Assembly: GCA_017625755.1 (NCBI GenBank)
Contig: JAGAKG010000015.1
Span: 1 to 47,855, forward strand
Direction of reading: 5' to 3'
DNA: 47,855 nt
Source: Clostridia bacterium
Lineage (GTDB): Bacteria > Bacillota > Clostridia > Oscillospirales > CAG-272
Shown: positions 10,837 to 18,664 of the stretch, piece by piece
How positions within the stretch are numbered: position 1 is the stretch's first letter
How the letters are laid out: every line of letters begins with the position of its first letter
Notes under the pieces: generated by a model
Database searches by the model: none
The model's input: the letters and a program-made list of their open reading frames with translations, nothing else
What the model was told of the DNA's origin: nothing
Program-made: the position numbers and the translations under genes

Positions 10837-10881
10837 AATTATACCGCATAATTGACAAGCTTGTCGATTTGCGGTATAATT
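10837..10881 (+). promoter_or_regulatory. lgt promoter embedded in a large palindrome after guaB
   Basis: TTGACA (10852-10857), 17 bases and TATAAT (10875-10880) form a consensus promoter for lgt. The same bases form an inverted repeat: AATTATACCGCA (10837-10848) pairs exactly with 10870-10881, and the inner parts (10849-10859 with 10860-10869) are nearly complementary. The -10 box therefore lies in the right arm. The hairpin may also end guaB transcripts, although no long T-run follows it. Confidence 0.82.
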
Positions 10882-10915
10882 GTTCTATAAGCTTTAATAT
10901 GAAAGGAAAAATAAA

Positions 10916-11806
10916 ATGTATCCTAAAGAAATACTACCGGGTATAGATCTATATCTTATCTGTATGTGCCTTGCCGTAATGGCGGCAATAATAGTTTACA
11001 GAATAATAGCCGATAAAATCAAAATAGAAGCGAAGCTCCAGAATCTCTGCATATTTACAGCGGTTGGAGCAATTATATTCGGCTATTTTTCGGCTGTGCT
11101 GTTTCAGGCGTTTTATAATATCAAAGAGAACGGCGGAGAGTTCATTATAAACTCTCAGACGGGAGCTACATTTTACGGCGGACTTATAGGCGGCGCGGCT
11201 TTCTTTCTGCTTATATACTTCCTCGTCGGAAATAAAATTCTGCCCGAGGAGGAGCATAAAACACGCTTCTTTGATGTAGCCGACTCTGCCGCTTGTTCAA
11301 TAGCCATCGCACACGCGATAGGAAGAATAGGCTGCCTTTTCGCGGGCTGCTGTCACGGAAAGAGAACCGAGGCTTGGTTTGGAATATTTATGCAGGACCT
11401 CGGATATAAGGTCATTCCCACACAGCTGCTTGAGGCACTTTTCCTTATCTTTCTGTTCGTATATCTTTTCCTTCGTGTTAAGGATAAGCAGACATACTGC
11501 TTGCAGATATATATGTGCGCCTACGGCGCGTGGAGATTTGTGGTCGAATATCTCAGAGATGATTACAGGGGCTCGACCTTCGTCGATTTCGTAACCCCCT
11601 CTCAGCTTATCGCAATAGCTATGATAGCGGGCGGCGCTCTCCTTATTCTGCTTCAGCGCCGTATTCAGCGCAACGACACATCTGCTGGGACTGTGACGGT
11701 GATATCGGATAATAAAGGTGCAGAGACGGAGAGTGAGGACGAGGAAGAAGAATACGACTATGATTACGGCGAATCCTCGGGCAAGAGCGAGGATAAGAGC
11801 GAATAG
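10916..11806 (+). CDS. lgt: Prolipoprotein diacylglyceryl transferase
   Basis: Lgt moves diacylglycerol from phosphatidylglycerol onto the lipobox cysteine of prelipoproteins in the membrane. The protein has about seven membrane segments, TGATFYGGLIGG near residue 83, and the family signature HAIGRIGCLFAGCC (133-146) with the essential GR pair, in the Cys-rich form seen in Clostridia. The last 35 or so residues form a strongly acidic cytoplasmic tail (EDEEEE, YDYDYG) that is not part of the catalytic core. GAAAGG precedes the ATG. It heads a unit with the CPBP protease and the HD protein (gap 32 bases to the next gene). Confidence 0.93.
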   Translation: MYPKEILPGIDLYLICMCLAVMAAIIVYRIIADKIKIEAKLQNLCIFTAVGAIIFGYFSAVLFQAFYNIKENGGEFIINSQTGATFYGGLIGGAAFFLLIYFLVGNKILPEEEHKTRFFDVADSAACSIAIAHAIGRIGCLFAGCCHGKRTEAWFGIFMQDLGYKVIPTQLLEALFLIFLFVYLFLRVKDKQTYCLQIYMCAYGAWRFVVEYLRDDYRGSTFVDFVTPSQLIAIAMIAGGALLILLQRRIQRNDTSAGTVTVISDNKGAETESEDEEEEYDYDYGESSGKSEDKSE

Positions 11807-11838
11807 GTATCTGAATAAATATAAATCGGAGAAGCTGT

Positions 11839-12684
11839 ATGCAGAAAAAAGAAAAGGTTAAAAATTACATATATATAGCGGCACTTGCCGTTTCCATGCT
11901 GCTTCTCGTCTTTTTTGAGCTTTTCAAAAAAAAGATATTTGTCGGAGAGAACGCAGACGCTACATACGCCCTCGCGACGAGAGCTATCGGCGGCGTGCTT
12001 TGTTTGGTGCTTGTCTTTTATTGCTCGTATCATAATATTTTAAAGATAAAGGGCAGGGGATTTTTACGTGCGTTACTCTTTACTCTGCCGTGCTGGGCTG
12101 TTGCGCTCAATAATTTCCCGATAATACCGTTTTTCTCGGGACGAGCGTATATAGACGCGGCGGCATCAGCCATAATATTCTATGCTGTTCAATGTCTGTT
12201 CGTCGGATTTTTCGAGGAAATGGCGTTCAGAGGTTGCATATTTATGCTCGTGCTCGGACGGCGCAGAAAGCGCAGATTAGATGTCTTTTGGTCGATAGTG
12301 ATATCCTCCGCAATATTCGGTGTGATACACCTTGTAAATATACTTGTGGGAGCTTCCCCGGGGGCTGTATTGCTTCAGGTCGGATATTCCTTCCTTATCG
12401 GCGGAATGTGCTCTGTGGTTCTTATGAAAACGGGGTCTATATGGCATTGCGTACTGCTTCACGCGGTATATAATTTCTGCGGCGGAGCAGTTCCCGAGCT
12501 TGGCGGCGGAACTATATGGGATACCCCGACGGTGGTAATTACTGCGGTATTGGCGGTTGCCGTTACAGTTTATATCGTAGTCGCGCTCGTGCGCATAGAC
12601 CCAAATGAACTTGGATATCTCTTTGGAGAGGAAAATAAAGCTATTGATGAAAAAAGTGAGGTGAGCAGTCATTCTGACCTATAA
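11839..12684 (+). CDS. CPBP family intramembrane metalloprotease (Rce1-like)
   Basis: This is a multi-pass membrane protein of the CPBP (CAAX protease and bacteriocin-processing) family. The family motifs are EEMAFRG (126-132, the catalytic glutamate pair and arginine), GVIHLVN (161-167, first metal histidine) and LLHAVYN (206-212, second histidine). About eight hydrophobic segments are visible. Members cleave prenylated or signal-like peptides or confer bacteriocin immunity; the substrate here is unknown. It follows lgt by 32 bases with GGAGAAG upstream of the ATG, and its last codons overlap the likely start of the HD-domain gene. Confidence 0.88.
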   Translation: MQKKEKVKNYIYIAALAVSMLLLVFFELFKKKIFVGENADATYALATRAIGGVLCLVLVFYCSYHNILKIKGRGFLRALLFTLPCWAVALNNFPIIPFFSGRAYIDAAASAIIFYAVQCLFVGFFEEMAFRGCIFMLVLGRRRKRRLDVFWSIVISSAIFGVIHLVNILVGASPGAVLLQVGYSFLIGGMCSVVLMKTGSIWHCVLLHAVYNFCGGAVPELGGGTIWDTPTVVITAVLAVAVTVYIVVALVRIDPNELGYLFGEENKAIDEKSEVSSHSDL

Positions 12685-13330
12685 CGATATCAAGAACGAT
12701 AAAGCAATAAGGGCATATATTATGAAAGCCGATGAGTCTCTACTGGCTCTCGGATATACAGAGCATAGCTTCGCGCATGTGACAAAGGCGGCTCATACCG
12801 TGAGATATATTCTTTCAACACTTGGTTACAGCGAGAGAGAGGTTGAGCTTGGCTGTATCGCGGCGTATATGCACGATATAGGAAATCTCGTTAACCGAGT
12901 CGACCACTCGCAGAGCGGGGCGATTATGGCGTTCCGTATACTCGATAGGCTCGGAATGGACGCAGAGGAGCTTGCGACTGTGGTAACTGCTATCGGAAAC
13001 CACGACGAGGGAACGGGAGTTCCCGTAAGTCCTATCGCGGCGGCGCTTATTCTTGCCGATAAATCAGATGTTCGCCGAAGCCGTGTCCGTAACGCCGATG
13101 TTTCGACCTTTGATATACACGACAGAGTCAATTTTTCGGTCACCGATACCGACCTTGCGATAGATAAAGAGGCAAAATCAATAACCCTCAATATGACGAT
13201 AGACACGAAATATAGCTCTGTCACCGATTATTTTGAGATATTTCTCGGTAGAATGATACTCTGCCGTAAGGCGGCAAACGCCCTTGGACTCGAATTCAGA
13301 TTTATCATCAACGGTCAACAGATGATGTGA
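12671..13330 (+). CDS. HD-domain metal-dependent phosphohydrolase, probable ATT or CTG start
   Basis: The HD superfamily hydrolyses phosphoesters, often of nucleotides. From the ATG at 12722 the metal motif HD is at 51-52 (AYMHDIGN), with H15/H19 upstream and NHDEG at about 93-97. The substrate is unknown. The start is unusual. The frame stays open upstream to a TGA at 12665-12667, and the extra codons (TYNDIKNDKAIRAYI) look like natural protein. The only strong ribosome site, GAGGTGA (12658-12664), is placed for an ATT at 12671 or CTG at 12674, overlapping the end of the CPBP gene. A weaker AAGGG precedes the ATG at 12722, so a 203-residue form is the alternative. Confidence 0.8.
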   Translation: MLTYNDIKNDKAIRAYIMKADESLLALGYTEHSFAHVTKAAHTVRYILSTLGYSEREVELGCIAAYMHDIGNLVNRVDHSQSGAIMAFRILDRLGMDAEELATVVTAIGNHDEGTGVPVSPIAAALILADKSDVRRSRVRNADVSTFDIHDRVNFSVTDTDLAIDKEAKSITLNMTIDTKYSSVTDYFEIFLGRMILCRKAANALGLEFRFIINGQQMM

Positions 13331-13354
13331 TTGCTTTTTAACGGTTAATAACTA

Positions 13355-13381
13355 ACGGCTCCCGAATCGGGAGCCGTGTTT
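13355..13381. terminator. Terminator between converging HD and mnmA genes
   Basis: ACGGCTCCCGA (13355-13365) pairs with 13367-13377 and is followed by GTTTTCG on the plus strand. It sits between the HD gene stop (13330) and the mnmA stop (13391), so it probably serves both directions. Confidence 0.87.
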
Positions 13382-13390
13382 TCGTATATT

Positions 13391-14458
13391 TTAATCAATT
13401 ATCCCGCCGCCGACGAGGGTATCGCCGTCGTAAAGAACGACCGACTGTCCGCGCGCGATGGCGCGTTGAGGTGTGTCAAACTCAAGGGTGAATTTGTCGT
13501 CGTCTGTCTGCGTCACTACCGCGGGCGCGGCGCTGTGCTTGTACCTTATCTTGGCTTCAAGGCGCGTTGGCGTTCGCATATCCTCGCAGGCGACGAAATT
13601 TATCCGTGACGCTGTTAGTCTTTGCGAGAAAAGCTCGTCGTTGTCGCAAAGGGTAACGGTGTTTTTTTCGGTGTCCTTTTCCTTGACGAACATCGGACGC
13701 CCTAGGGCAATTCCAAGCCCCTTGCGCTGTCCCACGGTGTACCTGATTATCCCGTTATGCCGCCCCAGAATTTTTCCCTCGGTGTCAACAAAATCTCCCG
13801 CGGGAAAATTCTCAGAGGTGTTACGGCAGATAAATCCCGCATAATCTCCGTCTGGAATAAAGCAGATATCCTGACTGTCGGACTTGTGCGCGTTTGCGAA
13901 TCCGTGAGCCGCGGCAAGCTCGCGTATCTCGGCTTTTGTGTGATTTCCGAGGGGAAGCAGAGTCCTCGCAAGAGTCTCCTGAGAGAGCGACCAAAGCACA
14001 TAGGATTGGTCCTTGGACTCGTCAAGCGCCTTTTTTATCACGAATCGCCCCGACGGCAGACATTCTATTCTCGCGTAATGTCCCGTCGCGATGCGGTCGT
14101 ATCCCATACCCACAGATGCTTCAAGAAGCTTGCCAAACTTGATATATCTGTTACACTCAACGCAAGGGTTTGGTGTCGCTCCGCGTTTGTAATCGGCTAT
14201 AAATCTGTCTATTACGCAGGCGCGGAATGTGTCGCCGAGCGAGAGGACATAATGCGGCATACCGAGAGAGTCGGCAATTCTTTTTGCGTCGGCTATGTCG
14301 GTGCTTATGATACCCGAATCGACATCGGTGACCGTCTCTGTCTCTGACCACAGCTTCATCGTTATTCCAGCGGCGTCATATCCCGCTTCTTTTATCAGCA
14401 GAGCAGCAGCGGCACTGTCAACACCGCCGCTCATTGCCACCATAACCTTATCCTTCAT
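13391..14458 (-). CDS. mnmA: tRNA-specific 2-thiouridylase MnmA
   Basis: MnmA adds sulfur to U34 of Lys, Glu and Gln tRNAs. The P-loop SGGVDS (10-15) binds ATP. C99 (TPNPCVECN) and C199 (SQDICFIPDG) are the two active-site cysteines. The length (355 residues) is normal and the C-terminal beta domain is complete. I chose the ATG at 14458, with AAAGGAAA upstream; an ATG at 14476 would add 6 residues and overlap the trmL stop. It is the second gene of a two-gene tRNA-modification unit behind trmL. Confidence 0.96.
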   Translation of the reverse strand: MKDKVMVAMSGGVDSAAAALLIKEAGYDAAGITMKLWSETETVTDVDSGIISTDIADAKRIADSLGMPHYVLSLGDTFRACVIDRFIADYKRGATPNPCVECNRYIKFGKLLEASVGMGYDRIATGHYARIECLPSGRFVIKKALDESKDQSYVLWSLSQETLARTLLPLGNHTKAEIRELAAAHGFANAHKSDSQDICFIPDGDYAGFICRNTSENFPAGDFVDTEGKILGRHNGIIRYTVGQRKGLGIALGRPMFVKEKDTEKNTVTLCDNDELFSQRLTASRINFVACEDMRTPTRLEAKIRYKHSAAPAVVTQTDDDKFTLEFDTPQRAIARGQSVVLYDGDTLVGGGIID

Positions 14459-14469
14459 TTCAGTTTCCT

Positions 14470-14970
14470 TTACCATTCGTATTTAGTCAGCTCACCCGCC
14501 TCGCGAAGTCCCTCGAAATTGTCGCAACGGAGTATCTCATAAACCGCTATCGCTACCGAATTTGAGAGATTGAGAGAGCGGAGAGTGTCGCGCATAGGTA
14601 TGCGGACGCAAAAATTCTTGTTGTCGCGCAGAAGCTCCTCGGGAAGTCCGCGGCTCTCCTTACCGAACATAATGTATACACGCTCGGGATATTCCTTGAT
14701 ATCGGTGTAGGCTCTCGGGGCTTTTGTGGTATAGTAATATACGAGCGCTCCCGCGTTTTTCTCATAGAAATCCTCAAGGGATTCATAATATGTGATATCG
14801 AGCTTATCCCAATAGTCGAGCCCCGCGCGCTTGAGCTTTTTGTCGTCTATGGTGAAGCCCATAGGCTTTATTATGTGCAGAGCCGCGCCCGTTGCGGCGC
14901 AGGTGCGCGCAATATTACCCGTGTTCTGCGGAATTTCGGGCTCGTGAAGTACAATGTTTATCTTAACCAT
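14470..14970 (-). CDS. trmL: tRNA (cytidine(34)-2'-O)-methyltransferase TrmL
   Basis: This SPOUT-class methyltransferase makes the 2'-O-methyl at position 34 of certain Leu tRNAs. The 166 residues contain the family pattern: HEPEIPQNTGNIARTC near the N-terminus, FGKESRGLPEELL at about 110-123 and the knot segment RSLNLSNSVAIAVYE near the C-terminus. The ATG at 14970 has GAAAGG about 12 bases upstream. It overlaps or closely abuts mnmA, and both act on the anticodon wobble base. Confidence 0.95.
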   Translation of the reverse strand: MVKINIVLHEPEIPQNTGNIARTCAATGAALHIIKPMGFTIDDKKLKRAGLDYWDKLDITYYESLEDFYEKNAGALVYYYTTKAPRAYTDIKEYPERVYIMFGKESRGLPEELLRDNKNFCVRIPMRDTLRSLNLSNSVAIAVYEILRCDNFEGLREAGELTKYEW

Positions 14971-15007
14971 TTATCCGTATAGCCTTTCAATGTCGGTGAT
15001 ATATACT

Positions 15008-15036
15008 ATTATATAACTCTTTCGACATTCTTTCAA
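15008..15036 (-). promoter_or_regulatory. Promoter of trmL-mnmA
   Basis: On the minus strand there is TTGAAA (15031-15036), 17 bases and TATAAT (15008-15013). Confidence 0.88.
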
Positions 15037-15088
15037 GGATAATATATAAAAATTTACAAACAAGAAATTATGTATTCGTTAAAGCCCC

Positions 15089-15117
15089 TTGAAAAAGTCG
15101 GATAAATGTAGTATAAT
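15089..15117 (+). promoter_or_regulatory. Promoter of secA
   Basis: TTGAAA (15089-15094), 17 bases and TATAAT (15112-15117) lie about 30 bases upstream of the secA ATG. The promoter is divergent from the trmL promoter about 50 bases away. Confidence 0.88.
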
Positions 15118-15148
15118 TATTTAAATATGTTTATTTTGGAGGTCTGTA

Positions 15149-17908
15149 ATGGGACTTGGCAGTAAAATTATCGGAACCTATAGCGAAAGACAGATAAAAA
15201 AGCTCAGAAAGGTTGTCGATTATATAGAGTCGTTGGCACCGAAATATAAAGAAATGTCCAACGAGGAGCTTTCGGGAACGACTACGGTTTTAAAGGAAAG
15301 ACTTGCTAACGGTGAGACGCTCGAGGATATTCTTCCCGACGCATTTGCGGCGATACGCGAGGCAGACGAGAGAATTCTCGGAAAGCGCCCCTTCCGCGTT
15401 CAGCTCATAGGCGGAATAATTCTCCATCAGGGAAGAATTGCCGAAATGAAAACGGGTGAGGGAAAAACTCTCGTCGCAACTATGCCCGCATATCTTAACG
15501 CGCTTTCGGGAAAGGGCGTTCATGTCGTCACGGTCAACGATTACCTCGCAAGGCGTGACAGCGAGGAGATGGGACGAGTTTACGAATTTATGGGATTGAG
15601 AACGGGTCTTGTCGTTCATGGAATTTCTCCCGAGCAGAAGAAGGCGGCGTACGAGGCTGATATCACATACGGAACGAATAACGAGTTCGGGTTTGACTAC
15701 CTGCGCGATAATATGGTAGTCTATAAAGAGAGAATGGTGCAGAGAGGACATAACTTTGCAATCGTTGACGAGGTTGACTCGATACTCATAGACGAAGCGA
15801 GAACCCCTCTTATTATATCGGGCGCGGGCGAGGAATCCACCGATATGTATGACAGAGCTGACGCCCTCGCGCGCAAGCTGCGCAAGTATGTTATCAAAGA
15901 AATGGATACCAAAGAGAGCTATGACGATATAGACGCCGATTATATAGTCGACGAGAAGGCGAATAACGCCATTCTTATGCCTAACGGCGCGAAAAAGGCG
16001 GAGGAGTTCTTCGGTATCGACAACCTTTCCGACCCTGAAAATTCCGAGATTGCGCATCATATCAATCAGGCGATACGCGCTTACGGCGTTATGAAGCGCG
16101 ATGTTGACTATGTGGTCAACGAGCACGGAGTTATGATAGTCGATAGCTTCACGGGACGCCTTATGCCCGGAAGAAGATTTTCCAACGGTCTGCACCAGGC
16201 GATAGAGGCGAAGGAGGGCGTGAAGATAGAGAAGGAGAACAAGACGCTCGCCACCATAACCTTCCAGAACTATTTCAGAATGTATTCAAAGCTTTCGGGT
16301 ATGACGGGAACGGCGCTTACCGAGGATAACGAGTTCCGCGAAATATACGCGCTTGATGTCGTTGAGATACCTACGAATAAGCCTATGATAAGAAAAGACC
16401 ACTCCGACGCCGTTTTCAAGACCGTCAACGGAAAGTACAACGCGGTGGTCGCTAAGATACTTGAATGTCACGAAAAGGGACAGCCCGTGCTTGTGGGAAC
16501 GGTTTCGATTGATAAGTCGGAGGAGCTGTCGCGCAGACTTCGCCGCGAGGGCATAAAGCATACCGTCCTTAACGCAAAGTATCACGATAAAGAGGCAGAG
16601 ATAGTCGCTCAGGCGGGTAAGCTTGGCGCGGTAACCATCTCGACGAATATGGCGGGACGAGGAACCGACATTATGCTTGGCGGAAATCCCGAGTATATGG
16701 CTAAAAATGAAATGCGTAAGCTCGAGATACCCGAGGAGCTTATCGCAATGGCGACGGGAACCGCCGAGATTGACGATGAGGATGTCAAGGCGGCAAGGGC
16801 TACCTATAAGGAGCTTTACGAAAAGTATAAGGCAGAGATAGCGCCCGAGGCTGATAAGGTCAGAGATGCGGGAGGACTCTTTATCCTCGGAACAGAGAGA
16901 CACGAGAGCCGCCGTATAGATAACCAGCTCAGAGGACGCTCAGGACGACAGGGAGACCCTGGAGAATCTAAATTCTACCTCTCTCTTGAGGACGACCTTA
17001 TGCGTCTGTTCGGCTCGGAAAAGCTGACGGGAATAGTTGACAGACTCGGACTTGACGAGGATACCCCCATAGACGCGAAGCTGCTCTCAAACAGAATAGA
17101 GAACGCGCAGAAGCATATAGAGGATCATAACTTCAAGAGGCGTAAATATGTCCTCACATACGACGATGTTATGAACCAGCAGAGAAATCTTATCTATAAG
17201 CAGAGAAACGATGTTCTCAACGGCGAGAATATCAGCGAAACCATACGCAAGATGATAATCGAAACCATCAATGAAACGGTTGATACCTTCCTTCAGGGAG
17301 ATAGCGCCGAACATTGGGATCTCGTTGGACTTCGCGAGAATTACAAGGGTATTCTCACCACCCCCGACGATTTCGAGTATTCAGATGATGAGCTTAAGAA
17401 GCTTCGCCGCGACGATATAGTCGATATGCTCTGCGATAGAGCGATGGCACTCTATGAGGAAAAGGAAAAGCTTATCGGCGAGGAGCGCTTCAGAGAGATA
17501 GAGAGAGCGATACTGCTCCAGAATGTTGACCGTAACTGGATGGAGCATATTGACGCTATGGACGACCTCAAGGATAGCATAAGACTTCAGTCTTACGCGC
17601 AGAGAGACCCCGTCAACGAGTACAGAATACAGGGCGCGGATATGTTCGAGGCTATGATAGACGACATACGCGACAGAACCGTCAGAATGATACTCTCGGT
17701 TACGATCAAGACTCAGGAGGTCAAGCGAGTTCAGCTTGCAAAGCCGCTTCAGGAGGGCTTTGAGGGAGAAACTCAGAAAAAGCCCAAAAAGGTCAATGTA
17801 ACGACTAAGAGAGCCGAGCCGACAATCGGTCGAAACGAGCTTTGCCCCTGCGGAAGCGGTAAGAAATATAAGAGATGCTGCGGCGCTCCGGGGCAAGAGT
17901 CAAAATAA
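15149..17908 (+). CDS. secA: Preprotein translocase ATPase SecA
   Basis: SecA drives secretory proteins through SecYEG. At 919 residues it has the full set: Walker A MKTGEGKTL (100-108), DEVDSILIDEARTPL (about 210-224), the GMTGTA motif in the second nucleotide fold (about 385), AGRGTDIMLGG (about 503-513), DNQLRGRSGRQGDPG (about 590-604), and a C-terminal zinc-binding SEC-C tail CPCGSGKKYKRCC that contacts SecB-like partners or the ribosome. TTTGGAGG stands 8 bases before the ATG. Two unknown membrane-protein genes follow in the same direction with no terminator until 20059. Confidence 0.98.
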   Translation: MGLGSKIIGTYSERQIKKLRKVVDYIESLAPKYKEMSNEELSGTTTVLKERLANGETLEDILPDAFAAIREADERILGKRPFRVQLIGGIILHQGRIAEMKTGEGKTLVATMPAYLNALSGKGVHVVTVNDYLARRDSEEMGRVYEFMGLRTGLVVHGISPEQKKAAYEADITYGTNNEFGFDYLRDNMVVYKERMVQRGHNFAIVDEVDSILIDEARTPLIISGAGEESTDMYDRADALARKLRKYVIKEMDTKESYDDIDADYIVDEKANNAILMPNGAKKAEEFFGIDNLSDPENSEIAHHINQAIRAYGVMKRDVDYVVNEHGVMIVDSFTGRLMPGRRFSNGLHQAIEAKEGVKIEKENKTLATITFQNYFRMYSKLSGMTGTALTEDNEFREIYALDVVEIPTNKPMIRKDHSDAVFKTVNGKYNAVVAKILECHEKGQPVLVGTVSIDKSEELSRRLRREGIKHTVLNAKYHDKEAEIVAQAGKLGAVTISTNMAGRGTDIMLGGNPEYMAKNEMRKLEIPEELIAMATGTAEIDDEDVKAARATYKELYEKYKAEIAPEADKVRDAGGLFILGTERHESRRIDNQLRGRSGRQGDPGESKFYLSLEDDLMRLFGSEKLTGIVDRLGLDEDTPIDAKLLSNRIENAQKHIEDHNFKRRKYVLTYDDVMNQQRNLIYKQRNDVLNGENISETIRKMIIETINETVDTFLQGDSAEHWDLVGLRENYKGILTTPDDFEYSDDELKKLRRDDIVDMLCDRAMALYEEKEKLIGEERFREIERAILLQNVDRNWMEHIDAMDDLKDSIRLQSYAQRDPVNEYRIQGADMFEAMIDDIRDRTVRMILSVTIKTQEVKRVQLAKPLQEGFEGETQKKPKKVNVTTKRAEPTIGRNELCPCGSGKKYKRCCGAPGQESK

Positions 17909-17937
17909 TTTACGATTAAAAACAGGGAAGGTGTCCT

Positions 17938-18642
17938 ATGGGATTCGGATTATTGTTGATAGGCTATTTAATAACATATATTATGGCGCTGAATCCCTTT
18001 GGGGCGGCTTTCAGAGTGCTTGGATATATCCTCATCGCATATGCGGGCTATAAGCTCTCGGCGTATGAGGGTAAATTCAGGCTTACCTGCGTCACTTCGT
18101 CGGTGCTTGCCTTGCTGTCGGTGTTTGATACCGCTCAGCTTGTATGCGAAAAATTGCTTATTCAAAGTGTTTTTACGGGCATATTCGTACAGGTGATGTT
18201 TTACATCGAAGCTCTTTTCGTGTTTGCTTTGCAGATAGTCCTGCTCCTTGCTGTTCGTAAGATAGCAAAGGATACAGAGGTATATAATATCCAGCTTAAC
18301 GCGGGGCGTAATATCTTCTTCGTCGGATTATATTTTGCCTTTTCCGCAGTTATGGAGCTGCCTTTCTCCTTAAAGGAGGAGCATATAAATGTTATAGCTC
18401 TTATCCTTGTCATTTTGAATCTGGTATGGATAGTATTGCAGATCGTATTGATATTTTCCTGCTATGCCCGTATCTGCGACGAGGGCGATGTGGAAATGGA
18501 AAGAAAGCCCTCACGATTTGCCTTTGTGAATAAGTTCAGAGCCGAGCTTGACGCAAAGCAGGAGAAGGCGCGTAGGGAATCCGAGGAATACAAGCGCGAA
18601 AAAATGGAAAAGCGCAGAGAAAAGAAAAATATGAGAAAGTAA
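17938..18642 (+). CDS. Unknown membrane protein, basic C-terminal tail
   Basis: I do not recognise the family. The 234 residues have about six hydrophobic segments between residues 1 and 170, then a hydrophilic tail (about 180-234) very rich in Lys, Arg and Glu that probably forms a cytoplasmic helix. Near the N-terminus, LNPFGAAFRVLGYILIAYAG resembles a motif repeated in the next gene (IhPDhhGyhLhhhaL, h = hydrophobic). GGGAAGG precedes the ATG. It starts 29 bases after secA and ends 22 bases before the next membrane-protein gene, so the three are likely co-transcribed. Confidence 0.82.
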   Translation: MGFGLLLIGYLITYIMALNPFGAAFRVLGYILIAYAGYKLSAYEGKFRLTCVTSSVLALLSVFDTAQLVCEKLLIQSVFTGIFVQVMFYIEALFVFALQIVLLLAVRKIAKDTEVYNIQLNAGRNIFFVGLYFAFSAVMELPFSLKEEHINVIALILVILNLVWIVLQIVLIFSCYARICDEGDVEMERKPSRFAFVNKFRAELDAKQEKARRESEEYKREKMEKRREKKNMRK

Positions 18643-18664
18643 AAAATAAAAAGGAGGAGAGCAG

